Shown: positions 1 through 5,347 of the stretch, piece after piece
Layout: the number at the start of each line of letters is the position of its first letter
Numbering within the stretch: position 1 is the first letter of the stretch
Assembly (NCBI GenBank): GCA_011682355.1
Contig: JAACEU010000052.1
Coordinates: 1-5,347 of the forward strand
Direction of reading: 5' to 3'
Length of the DNA stretch: 5,347 nucleotides
Source: Nitrospirota bacterium
GTDB lineage: Bacteria > Patescibacteriota > Gracilibacteria > UBA1369 > LOWO2-01-FULL-3
The notes under the pieces: generated by a model
Databases searched by the model: none
What the model saw: only the letters and a program-made list of their open reading frames with translations
What the model was told of the DNA's origin: nothing
Position numbers and translations under genes: made by a program

Positions 1-1102
1 GCTGACATCTCTTTGTCATAATCAATTTTCCCGCCAATAAACTTTCCAACTGTTTTGCTACTTTTTCCAATTTCTTCTCACTTTCCGAATAAATAGTGAA
101 ATAAAGAGCAAATTGGAAGAATTTTTCCTGCCCTCTTTGGATTTTTGTACGTAATACTTCCGCATCTTCGAGCGCTGTTTCAAGCCCGGGATCACGAACA
201 TGACCTTTTTCCGCTTGAATCCGAATACTTGATTGCATTTGAGCCACTTTCTTCTTCAAAGTTTTCATAATAGCTCCCGAATCTATCGGATAAATAAATT
301 GAGAAATATCCATCGTAACATCAAAATTGACAATAGGGGCAAGCCAGTTTGCATTTAGATAACGAGGATAAGCAAAAACATAGAATGTTCGTGCATAAAC
401 TCCATCTACCTTTATAGAATCAAACTGAATATCCATTGAAGAAGGAGCGATAAGATCTTTGATAGAAGTAATTCCTTCTTGGTAAATCTTTTCCGCCTCA
501 ATATATTTTTGCTTTTCTTTTTTTGAAATTTTAACTTGCTTACCATTCTCATCGGTAATTGTCGCCGCCTTGTCGACCTTTCCTACGACACCCTCGCTTT
601 TCTTTGTTTTAAAAACAAATAGTGACTTTACTTTATCAAAAAATGACTTTTTCTTTTCTGCTTTTACCGCATCCTTTACGTCTTGTGCAACCGTGACTTC
701 TTCTTGAGTTTTTTCTTCATCAATTTTGTGACCGGTTGCAGGATCATAACCGGCTTCTTTCAGCTTTTTTGTAGCTTCCACATCAACTTTTCGCACAACT
801 TCCAAAGAAGGCAAAACTTCAATAGTTGAAGACGGGTCTTCACCAATAGCCGTTTTTGAAGGTTTTTCCGCTTTTAATTGAACAACCGGTCCCGGAGCAG
901 GCTCAGCCGCCTTTTCCGCACCTTCTATTTTATTCGCAGTCTCCTCACTGGACTTCTTCATCCATTCCGGAGTTTTTTCAAAATCTTCAACCTTTCTAGG
1001 CGAAAATACAGCTTTCCCCTCTTGCACAGCCTTCACTACTTGCGCTTGATCTTTTGCTGATGCTTGCGCCTGTGCCGAAACTTGTGTTTTATCGTCTGCC
1101 AT
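1..1102 (-). CDS. VirB4/TraC-like conjugation-type ATPase, N-terminal part (3' end outside window)
   Basis: I translated this frame by hand: 367 codons from ATG at 1102 with no stop, still open at the left edge. Residues 1-213 are a low-complexity hydrophilic region rich in Ala, Lys, Glu and Gln. From about residue 214 the protein becomes ordered, with the segments IKDLIAPSSMDIQFDSIKV, RTFYVFAYPRYL and FFQFALYFTIYSESEKKLEK, then LESLLAGKLI. These match the N-terminal domain of the VirB4/TraC-like ATPases common in CPR bacteria, thought to energise type IV secretion or conjugative-pilus machinery at the inner membrane. The Walker A and B ATPase motifs would lie beyond the window, so catalytic competence cannot be judged. 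No membrane segment is visible. There is no Shine-Dalgarno sequence: the leader before ATG is almost pure A/T. A good promoter lies just upstream at 1135-1163. The family call is recognition from memory, not a search. Confidence 0.82.
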   Translation of the reverse strand, partial: MADDKTQVSAQAQASAKDQAQVVKAVQEGKAVFSPRKVEDFEKTPEWMKKSSEETANKIEGAEKAAEPAPGPVVQLKAEKPSKTAIGEDPSSTIEVLPSLEVVRKVDVEATKKLKEAGYDPATGHKIDEEKTQEEVTVAQDVKDAVKAEKKKSFFDKVKSLFVFKTKKSEGVVGKVDKAATITDENGKQVKISKKEKQKYIEAEKIYQEGITSIKDLIAPSSMDIQFDSIKVDGVYARTFYVFAYPRYLNANWLAPIVNFDVTMDISQFIYPIDSGAIMKTLKKKVAQMQSSIRIQAEKGHVRDPGLETALEDAEVLRTKIQRGQEKFFQFALYFTIYSESEKKLEKVAKQLESLLAGKLIMTKRCQ

Positions 1103-1134
1103 TTGTTTTTATTTTTATCTTTAAATTTCCTATT

Positions 1135-1163
1135 ATTTTACCAAAAAAACGCACTTTTTACAA
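1135..1163 (-). promoter_or_regulatory. Sigma70-type promoter of the VirB4-like gene
   Basis: Read on the minus strand, a -35 box TTGTAA (1163-1158, 4/6 match to consensus) is followed by exactly 17 bp and a -10 box TAAAAT (1140-1135, 5/6). TGG directly before the -10 box gives an extended -10. Transcription would start near 1127, leaving an A-rich leader of roughly 25 nt without a Shine-Dalgarno sequence. The promoter sits between the end of the HNH gene and the VirB4-like gene, so the latter need not depend on HNH transcription. Confidence 0.6.
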
Positions 1164-1168
1164 GGGTA

Positions 1169-1197
1169 GAGGGCTAATACCGTCGAAAACAGCCCTC
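1169..1197 (-). terminator. Possible weak terminator hairpin after the HNH gene
   Basis: A perfect 7-bp inverted repeat, GAGGGCT (1169-1175) and AGCCCTC (1191-1197), flanks a 15-nt loop and begins one base after the HNH stop codon. On the minus strand the only T-run (seven T, 1143-1149) comes about 20 nt after the stem, too far for a classical intrinsic terminator. The hairpin separates the HNH gene from the next promoter. It could be a transcript-end or protective stem rather than a true terminator. Confidence 0.35.
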
Positions 1198-1198
1198 C

Positions 1199-2167
1199 TC
1201 ATAACGTCATCTTCTGCCTGCATTTTCTGTACATAATGTCAGCCCGCTCATCAACCTGCCCCCTCACATCCAGCCTCCAGTTTTGCTCATCCACCAGTCC
1301 ATTATGCATAAATTCGTGGTGATCGTGGCATAGTGCGATGATCGATTCATGGCTTCTTGACTGCGAAAATCTATCCCTATGATGAAAAACTTCCGCCGGT
1401 TTATTGCACCCAGGATATTTACATTTCCCATCTCCAAGCTCTTCCCATCTCTTGTGCGCGGAAACATAGCGCGTTTCAGCTTTTGGCTTTGCAGTTTCGC
1501 CACAACCTCTCTCTTTTGTCGAGTTTTCCCCGGTCGAAGATCCCGCCATGGCGGTGGGGACGGATTCCATCTCGGTTTTTCGATTCTTTCTCGCAAACTC
1601 AGCCTCAACCACTCTCCCCAAAATCATACCCATTACCTCCCTATTACTCATATTTCCGCCCCATTTCTTTTTCAACTTCAGAAACAGAAATGTCATTTCC
1701 TCATCCAATTCCAATTTTATCTTTTCCGGTTTTGCCTCACATATCATATCACCGCTCAAACCTTCTGCATTTTTTTGCCGCAACTCTTTCGACAAAGTCT
1801 GAACCGCCGGTTTGCTCATATTTCCGATTTTATACGCAAGAGCTCCCTCGTTTTCAGGCGTTGCCAAAGTCACCACCATCGCAACTTTGTTCAATCCAAC
1901 GGTTTTGATAGCCTCTTTCAATTTTGGTTTATCATACAAATGTTTCTCAATTCGCAACCTCTTCTCGACAGTTGATCGAGGGATTCCGCCAAACTTTCCC
2001 GCATATTCCACAATTGTAGAAGCAAATTTTTTGTAAATTCCAGACTCGTAGATTTCCGGAAGAATATGAAGCATTTCGTTTGTAAGTTTGAATTTTTGCC
2101 TGCCCAGTTGTACGAATTTTTTGTGTAAATTTTCCATAGCTTTTCGGTTAAGAAGTAGGAGATACAT
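1199..2167 (-). CDS. HNH endonuclease, complete (322 aa)
   Basis: The C-terminal third carries a zinc-type HNH nuclease module: CKYPGC (Cys249, Cys254), then VFHHRDRF (His262, His263), then ALCHDHHEFMH (Cys280, His283, His284, His288). HNH domains cut DNA using a metal ion held by such His residues, and the Cys/His pairs usually bind structural zinc. Residues about 20-190 are mostly helical, with blocks resembling the helical N-terminal region found in many free-standing bacterial HNH proteins (KLKEAIKTVGLNKVAMVVTLA; KIKLELDEEMTFLFLKL). A Pro/Ser/Thr/Lys-rich linker (about 195-230) joins the two and contains an in-frame palindromic repeat at residues 203-214. ATG at 2167 is preferred because GGGAGGTG lies 7 nt upstream; the alternative is Met11 (ATG at 2137). 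The stop is TGA. The biological role is open: free-standing HNH proteins may be selfish, anti-phage or restriction-like, and no partner gene for any of these is visible here. Confidence 0.88.
   Translation of the reverse strand: MYLLLLNRKAMENLHKKFVQLGRQKFKLTNEMLHILPEIYESGIYKKFASTIVEYAGKFGGIPRSTVEKRLRIEKHLYDKPKLKEAIKTVGLNKVAMVVTLATPENEGALAYKIGNMSKPAVQTLSKELRQKNAEGLSGDMICEAKPEKIKLELDEEMTFLFLKLKKKWGGNMSNREVMGMILGRVVEAEFARKNRKTEMESVPTAMAGSSTGENSTKERGCGETAKPKAETRYVSAHKRWEELGDGKCKYPGCNKPAEVFHHRDRFSQSRSHESIIALCHDHHEFMHNGLVDEQNWRLDVRGQVDERADIMYRKCRQKMTL
1527..1561 (-). repeat. 35-bp palindromic repeat, copy 1 (inside the HNH gene)
   Basis: This stretch matches 2406-2440 at 31 of 35 positions, in the same orientation; the differences are at 1536, 1548, 1555 and 1557. 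It contains the perfect 12-bp palindrome CCGCCATGGCGG (1543-1554) and outer complementary arms TCCCC (1527-1531) and GGGGA (1556-1560). It reads through the HNH gene in frame as VPTAMAGSSTGE (residues 203-214), exactly in the linker before the nuclease module. Similarity ends abruptly at both edges, which suggests a defined repeat unit. Confidence 0.75.
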
Positions 2168-2174
2168 TTTCTCA

Positions 2175-2182
2175 CACCTCCC
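2175..2182 (-). promoter_or_regulatory. Strong Shine-Dalgarno site of the HNH gene
   Basis: The minus strand reads GGGAGGTG followed by TGAGAAA and then ATG, giving near-ideal complementarity to the 16S rRNA tail with a 7-nt spacer. It fixes the start at 2167. It is the only strong ribosome binding site seen in the window. Confidence 0.8.
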
Positions 2183-2205
2183 AACAAAAACAATCCCAAA
2201 ACCGC

Positions 2206-2225
2206 TTGCAAATGCGATAATGCAA
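2206..2225. promoter_or_regulatory. Possible operator-like inverted repeat upstream of the HNH gene
   Basis: TTGCA (2206-2210) and TGCAA (2221-2225) form 5-bp arms with a 10-nt spacer, centred about 48 bp upstream of the HNH start codon and probably within its leader or promoter. The arms are short and could occur by chance. No regulator gene is visible in the window. Confidence 0.2.
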
Positions 2226-2405
2226 CACTTTTCCTTCCAAGGATATTGAACAATTTTTTACCAACAAATCTAACCCCAAAAACTCTCCACGAGCACCCAT
2301 TTTCCCCGCCTCACTGGAAAACTTTCAAAACCGCACAGAAAATGAGTTGTAACAAGTTCTAAGAAGAATCCCAAAAAAACCAAATTCCCGTCAACTCATA
2401 ATCCA

Positions 2406-2440
2406 TCCCCGGTCAAAGATCCCGCCTTGGCGGCGAGGAC
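2406..2440 (-). repeat. 35-bp palindromic repeat, copy 2 (intergenic)
   Basis: This is the partner of the copy inside the HNH gene (31/35 identical). The inner arms CCGCC and GGCGG (2422-2433) are intact around TT. The outer arms TCCCC and GAGGA pair fully only in a minus-strand RNA, where the single mismatch becomes a G-U wobble. It ends 26 bp before the -35 box of the plus-strand promoter. The minus-strand reading used in copy 1 is also free of stops here (VLAAKAGSLTG), although nothing suggests this copy is translated. Confidence 0.75.
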
Positions 2441-2465
2441 AACACCCCAAAAAACCAATCTGCGG

Positions 2466-2494
2466 TTGACATACTCCCAAGATTAATGTTAAAT
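2466..2494 (+). promoter_or_regulatory. Near-consensus sigma70 promoter of the two-gene unit
   Basis: A perfect -35 box TTGACA (2466-2471) is followed by 17 bp and TTAAAT (2489-2494, 4/6 match to TATAAT), with TG just before the -10 box. Transcription would start near 2501, about 25 nt before the ATG at 2526. The leader is A/T-rich without a Shine-Dalgarno sequence. It is the strongest-looking promoter in the window, so the two small genes behind it are probably well expressed. Confidence 0.65.
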
Positions 2495-2525
2495 ACGTAT
2501 CCAAGTCAAATAATTAATACAAATC

Positions 2526-3173
2526 ATGAGAGTAATAGCAACACAAGATACATACCTGGACTTTGAAAAAACACAGCAAGACTTAACCGAAATGGATGAA
2601 GGAATTGTGCTCCTTGCGCAAAATTCACTCAGTAGTGACAAAAACTGGACCATTCAGGATTTGGCAAAACTTACCGAATCACTTGCAATGACTATTATCG
2701 GTACAAGAATAAATTTTGAAACACACGGTGACAATGAAACAATATACATTCTCAAAAATGGGACAGCTACTCCAGCCCAACAAATTTTCTCACAACGAGA
2801 ACGAGAAGAAGAAAAAACTACACATTATGCAGCAGACGATTTACGCAACGTGTCTTATCAGGCAAGAAGACAAATAATGGCACTAACTAGAGTAAGTCTT
2901 ACCGCAAGAAATGAAGACATTCCACACGAAGGAGAAGGTATGGCAGATTTGTTATTGGTCCCGGATACTCACGATAGGATCAGAGAAACAAACGATTGCA
3001 TAAACCTAGCCGCTCAGGAAATTCTTAGTATACACGGAGACAGTCTAAAAGAAGACGCTCTAATCGTCCGTTCAGACGACAAACCCTTCATCTATTCAGT
3101 CAAAGATGGTCGTAGAGTAGGTGAAAAGAAATCAACAACACAAGGAACAAAATATGTTGTTCATGAATTTTAA
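2526..3173 (+). CDS. Uncharacterised soluble protein (215 aa), first gene of a two-gene unit
   Basis: I do not recognise this protein. It has no signal peptide, membrane segment, Walker motif or metal-binding cluster, and a single Cys (158). It looks cytoplasmic, acidic and mixed alpha/beta, with a charged Arg/Glu stretch at about 90-97 (REREEEK). A weak internal duplication is visible: DNETIYILKNG (69-79) resembles DDKPFIYSVKDG (184-195), each preceded by a helical stretch and followed by a polar segment, about 115 residues apart. A near-consensus promoter ends 31 bp upstream, and the next gene begins 12 nt after the TAA stop, so the two are probably co-transcribed. The ATG is preceded by an A/T-rich leader without a Shine-Dalgarno sequence. 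Codon use is A-rich like gyrA, so it does not look foreign. That it is a real gene rests on length, promoter and codon pattern. Confidence 0.8.
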   Translation: MRVIATQDTYLDFEKTQQDLTEMDEGIVLLAQNSLSSDKNWTIQDLAKLTESLAMTIIGTRINFETHGDNETIYILKNGTATPAQQIFSQREREEEKTTHYAADDLRNVSYQARRQIMALTRVSLTARNEDIPHEGEGMADLLLVPDTHDRIRETNDCINLAAQEILSIHGDSLKEDALIVRSDDKPFIYSVKDGRRVGEKKSTTQGTKYVVHEF

Positions 3174-3185
3174 TTTATCCTAATC

Positions 3186-3644
3186 ATGTCTGAAAAAGAA
3201 CCAACAATCACTCCCATAGAAACGTCACCGGATACAACTGCAAACACAACTTGGCTGAAACGAATTGGTCTTCCGCTTACAGTTGCTTTGGTAATGCTTG
3301 GAATTAATACTCCCACAAATGCAAAACCTAATAATCCGCAAAAATCTCAATCAATTCCACCTTTGCCCTCTGCCTCTTCACCTTCTGTCAGAGATCTGCA
3401 AAAGGATTTGAGCAAAAGAAGTAAAGCTCCAAAAATGCCGAAAAAAAGAAAGCCGATTCTTCCAGCTCCTTTAAACATTTCAGGAGTACCACTAATTAGA
3501 AATCTTCAAAAAGAATTGGTCCAAAAACGAGCACTACCACCTAAACGCGTAGAATTTCCATCATTAGGCGACATTCTTATTGATTCACTTGATAAAATGC
3601 CACCAGTTAGAAATCTTCAAAAAGGGTTACCTGATAGATTTTAG
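3186..3644 (+). CDS. Putative exported basic protein with three [VI]R[DN]LQK repeats (152 aa)
   Basis: I recognise no family. Residues 1-22 are polar and Thr-rich, then LKR and a hydrophobic stretch (about 27-40, IGLPLTVALVMLGI) ending in a TNA-K site that could be cut by signal peptidase; otherwise it is a single membrane anchor. The rest is Pro-, Lys- and Arg-rich and strongly basic, with no Cys. A motif occurs three times: VRDLQKDLSKR (68-78), IRNLQKELVQKR (104-115) and VRNLQKGLPDRF (141-152). The spacings are 36 and 37 residues, and the last copy forms the exact C-terminus. Copies 2 and 3 share 18 identical bases (3496-3513 and 3607-3624). The linkers between repeats are Pro-rich. It starts 12 nt after the preceding gene and probably shares its promoter. 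There is no Shine-Dalgarno sequence. A role at the cell surface or periplasm, perhaps binding a partner through the repeated motif, is inference only. Confidence 0.78.
   Translation: MSEKEPTITPIETSPDTTANTTWLKRIGLPLTVALVMLGINTPTNAKPNNPQKSQSIPPLPSASSPSVRDLQKDLSKRSKAPKMPKKRKPILPAPLNISGVPLIRNLQKELVQKRALPPKRVEFPSLGDILIDSLDKMPPVRNLQKGLPDRF
3495..3624 (+). repeat. Direct 18-bp DNA repeat encoding two R-N-L-Q-K motifs
   Basis: TTAGAAATCTTCAAAAAG occurs identically at 3496-3513 and 3607-3624, exactly 111 bp (37 codons) apart, inside the repeat protein gene. A third, diverged copy at 3387-3404 encodes VRDLQK with different codons. This suggests copies 2 and 3 arose by a more recent duplication than copy 1. 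Confidence 0.7.
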
Positions 3645-3699
3645 AAACTCCAACTCCATTATTTTTTCTCTACAAATCTCCCATAAACTATGCTAGTAT
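3645..3699 (+). promoter_or_regulatory. gyrA upstream region with likely extended -10 promoter
   Basis: The sequence TATGCTAGTAT at 3689-3699 fits an extended -10 element (TGC followed by TAGTAT, 4/6). No good -35 box lies at the right distance, as is usual for extended -10 promoters. The start point would be near 3706, about 47 nt before the GTG. No intrinsic terminator hairpin is visible after the repeat protein gene (3645-3688), only a T-run at 3662-3667, so readthrough from the upstream pair into gyrA is possible. Confidence 0.42.
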
Positions 3700-3752
3700 T
3701 TCGGCGCTAGACAAGTCCAACGTCTAAATTTTCAACTAATAACTTATATATC

Positions 3753-5347
3753 GTGCCTAAAAAAGACAATAACTCAGATAAAGACCAAGATAGTGAAAAC
3801 GCGAAAAATGACGAAAACTCAGAAGAAAATGAAAAGTCAGAAGATAATGAAAATCCTGAAGAAAACAAAAACTTAGAACTTTTTGAAGAAGAAGCCATAA
3901 AAGACCGCACAAGCCACAGAAGCATTTCTGATGAAATGGAAAATTCATACCTGGAATACGCAATGAGCGTAATAGTTTCTCGTGCCCTACCTGACGTCCG
4001 CGACGGTCTAAAACCGGTACACAGAAGAATACTCCACGCCATGAATGAGATGGGACTGAGATCAAGCAGTGGATTCCGAAAATCTGCGGCTGTTGTCGGT
4101 GAAGTTTTAGCTAAATACCATCCACATGGCGACACAGCGGTATATGACTCAATGGTAAGAATGGCTCAAGATTTCGCAATGAGATACCAATTGGTAAGAG
4201 GACAAGGAAACTTTGGATCTATCGACGGAGATAGTCCGGCGGCTATGCGTTATACAGAGGCAAAAATGGAAAAAATATCAGACGAAATACTTAAAGATAT
4301 TGAAAAAGAAACAGTAGATTGGAGAGACAACTACGACGGAAGACATCAAGAACCGAAAGTCCTCCCTACAAAACTCCCTCAACTCCTTTTAAATGGAACA
4401 ACGGGTATCGCAGTAGGTATGGCAACTTCCATCCCACCACATAATTTAGGAGAAGTATTCGACGGATTAATGCACCTTTCAAACAATCCGGACGCAACAA
4501 TAGAAGAACTGATGGAATTCATAAAAGGGCCTGACTTCCCAACCGGTAGCATACTTTACAATGTCGAAGACATAAAAACTGCTTACACGACAGGACGAGG
4601 AGGCATGGTAGTAAGAGCAAAAACCGATATTGTTGAAAAAAAAGGAGGAAAATTTGCAATTATAGTCAATGAAATTCCATACCAGGTAAATAAAGCAAAT
4701 CTTGTTGCAAAAATTGCCGATCTGGTTAGAAACAAAAAGATTTCAGGAATCACAGATATCAGAGACGAATCAAACAAAGACGGAATAAGAGTAGTAATTG
4801 AACTAAAAAAAGACAGTTATCCAAAGAAAATTCTAAATCAACTTTTCAAACTCACACAATTGCAAAATTCGTTCAATATGAACATGATCGCACTTGTGGA
4901 TGAAATCCAACCACACTTGTTAGATCTCAAACAAGTTCTCGAGCACTTCATTACTCACAGAAAAGAAGTAATTGTAAGAAGAACTCAATATGACCTCAAG
5001 ATTGCAAAAGCGAGAGCTCACATACTGGAAGGACTGAAAATCGCACTCGACAACATCGACGACATTATAAAAACAATTAAAAAATCCGATACAAAAGAAA
5101 TCGCGCTCGAACAATTAATAAAAAAATTCAAACTCTCTGACCTGCAAGGTAAAGCCATTCTCGAAATGAGATTGCAAACCCTCGCCGGATTGGAAAGAAA
5201 GAAAATCGAAGATGAACTCGCAGAAAAATTAGCATTAATCACGGAACTCGAAGCAATTCTAAAAGATCCAAAGAGAATTCTAAAAATAATGCAGGAAGAA
5301 TTTGCAGAAATTAAAGAAAAATACGCAGACAAAAGAAGAACCGAAAT
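3753..5347 (+). CDS. gyrA: DNA gyrase subunit A, N-terminal breakage-reunion part (3' end outside window)
   Basis: The frame is open for 531 codons to the right edge. GyrA is the DNA-cutting subunit of gyrase; with GyrB it introduces negative supercoils using ATP. Landmarks: [28 protein letters not shown] split over residues 65-92, [11 protein letters not shown] (about 122-132), [22 protein letters not shown] with catalytic Tyr167 (E. coli Tyr122), [23 protein letters not shown] and [20 protein letters not shown]. The quinolone-region residues equivalent to E. coli Ser83 and Asp87 are Thr128 and Asp132. The window ends at DKRRTE, just before the C-terminal DNA-wrapping domain, so the GyrA-box that separates GyrA from ParC is not visible; overall similarity favours GyrA. 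GTG is chosen because an in-frame stop lies at 3708, no ATG lies between, and the next ATG (Met62) would remove conserved sequence. Residues 2-47 are an acidic extension absent from E. coli GyrA. No Shine-Dalgarno sequence is seen. Confidence 0.95.
   Translation, partial: MPKKDNNSDKDQDSENAKNDENSEENEKSEDNENPEENKNLELFEEEAIKDRTSHRSISDEMENSYLEYAMSVIVSRALPDVRDGLKPVHRRILHAMNEMGLRSSSGFRKSAAVVGEVLAKYHPHGDTAVYDSMVRMAQDFAMRYQLVRGQGNFGSIDGDSPAAMRYTEAKMEKISDEILKDIEKETVDWRDNYDGRHQEPKVLPTKLPQLLLNGTTGIAVGMATSIPPHNLGEVFDGLMHLSNNPDATIEELMEFIKGPDFPTGSILYNVEDIKTAYTTGRGGMVVRAKTDIVEKKGGKFAIIVNEIPYQVNKANLVAKIADLVRNKKISGITDIRDESNKDGIRVVIELKKDSYPKKILNQLFKLTQLQNSFNMNMIALVDEIQPHLLDLKQVLEHFITHRKEVIVRRTQYDLKIAKARAHILEGLKIALDNIDDIIKTIKKSDTKEIALEQLIKKFKLSDLQGKAILEMRLQTLAGLERKKIEDELAEKLALITELEAILKDPKRILKIMQEEFAEIKEKYADKRRTE

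Larger units (their letters stand above)
2183..2465. other. Divergent intergenic region upstream of the HNH gene, no gene found
   Basis: Together with the sites on either side this is a 358-bp space between divergent genes. I see no credible coding region or structured RNA. It contains the second copy of the palindromic repeat (2406-2440), four C/A tracts of form C3-4 A4-7 C1-2 (2195, 2274, 2370, 2445), and a diverged 23-bp repeat (2181-2203 and 2261-2283, 18/23 identical). It also has a TTGCA/TGCAA inverted repeat (2206-2225). No convincing promoter for the HNH gene stands out. The best minus-strand candidates are TTGTTG, 16 bp, TATCCT (about 2267-2240) or an extended -10 TTGGTAAAAA near 2262-2253, both weak. 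Confidence 0.6.

Noticed and set aside
1134..1201. Reading the HNH stop TGA as glycine, extending the protein about 21 residues
   Set aside because: gyrA and the VirB4-like gene contain no in-frame TGA over about 900 codons, which would be very unlikely if TGA coded for glycine. The extension would also run through the VirB4-like gene promoter.
878..1236. Two 60-aa plus-strand frames across the VirB4-like gene start
   Set aside because: They lie opposite a longer gene with a recognisable protein and its promoter, and their composition is that of shadow frames.
1357..1975. Two long plus-strand open frames (183 and 198 aa) opposite the HNH gene
   Set aside because: They are antisense to a clear HNH nuclease with a strong ribosome binding site. 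Their products are Ser/Phe/Pro/His-rich low-complexity sequence typical of shadow frames, and neither has a ribosome binding site.
1199..2167. HNH gene as a homing endonuclease within an intron or intein
   Set aside because: It is a free-standing gene with its own ribosome binding site; there is no split host gene, intron core or intein splice motif around it.
2300..2321. TTTTCC / GGAAAA 6-bp hairpin with a C-rich loop, weakly like the palindromic repeat
   Set aside because: The arms are A/T-rich and short, and only about eight bases resemble the repeat; not enough to call a third copy.
2342..2399. 8-bp inverted repeat ATGAGTTG / CAACTCAT with a 42-nt spacer
   Set aside because: In a region of this length one such pair at arbitrary spacing is expected by chance, and nothing else supports a function.
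3691..3710. GCTAG repeated twice before gyrA
   Set aside because: It is a five-base direct repeat, one copy lying within the likely -10 element; too short to call an operator.
3707..4135. Minus-strand open frames opposite the start of gyrA
   Set aside because: The Ser/Phe/Leu-rich products are the complement of the acidic GyrA extension (GAA/GAT codons read as TTC/ATC); there is no promoter or ribosome binding site.

Overview
The window looks like a piece of chromosome from an A+T-rich bacterium, most likely a member of the Candidate Phyla Radiation / Patescibacteria. The reasons are the particular VirB4/TraC-like ATPase N-terminus, which is typical of those genomes, the A-rich codon use on the plus strand, and start codons mostly lacking a Shine-Dalgarno sequence. 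This placement is an inference. The genetic code appears to be the standard bacterial one: no in-frame TGA occurs in the long gyrA and virB4-like reading frames, and the three complete genes end in TGA, TAA and TAG. That argues against the TGA=Gly code of Gracilibacteria and Absconditabacteria.

Left third, minus strand. A VirB4/TraC-like conjugation-type ATPase gene starts at 1102 and runs off the left edge. Only a long low-complexity N-terminal extension and the start of the conserved N-terminal domain are visible. It has its own well-formed extended -10 promoter. Upstream, on the same strand, lies a complete gene (1199-2167) for a 322-residue HNH endonuclease. It is the only gene here with a strong Shine-Dalgarno sequence. 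A 35-bp partly palindromic repeat is embedded in frame in its linker, and a second copy of the repeat sits in the intergenic region at 2406-2440.

Middle. A 358-bp divergent intergenic region (2168-2525) holds the HNH ribosome binding site, the second repeat copy, several C/A-tract motifs and a near-consensus plus-strand promoter (TTGACA, 17 bp, TTAAAT). This promoter appears to drive a two-gene unit of unrecognised proteins: a soluble 215-residue protein (2526-3173) and, 12 nt later, a 152-residue protein (3186-3644) with a signal-peptide-like segment and three copies of an [VI]R[DN]LQK motif spaced 36-37 residues apart.

Right third, plus strand. gyrA (DNA gyrase subunit A) starts with GTG at 3753 and runs off the right edge just before the C-terminal beta-pinwheel domain. 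It carries an unusual acidic, Asn-rich N-terminal extension of about 45 residues.

No tRNA, rRNA, CRISPR array or complete mobile element is visible. The least explained parts are the orphan two-gene unit and the dispersed palindromic repeat that occurs both in a coding and a noncoding setting.
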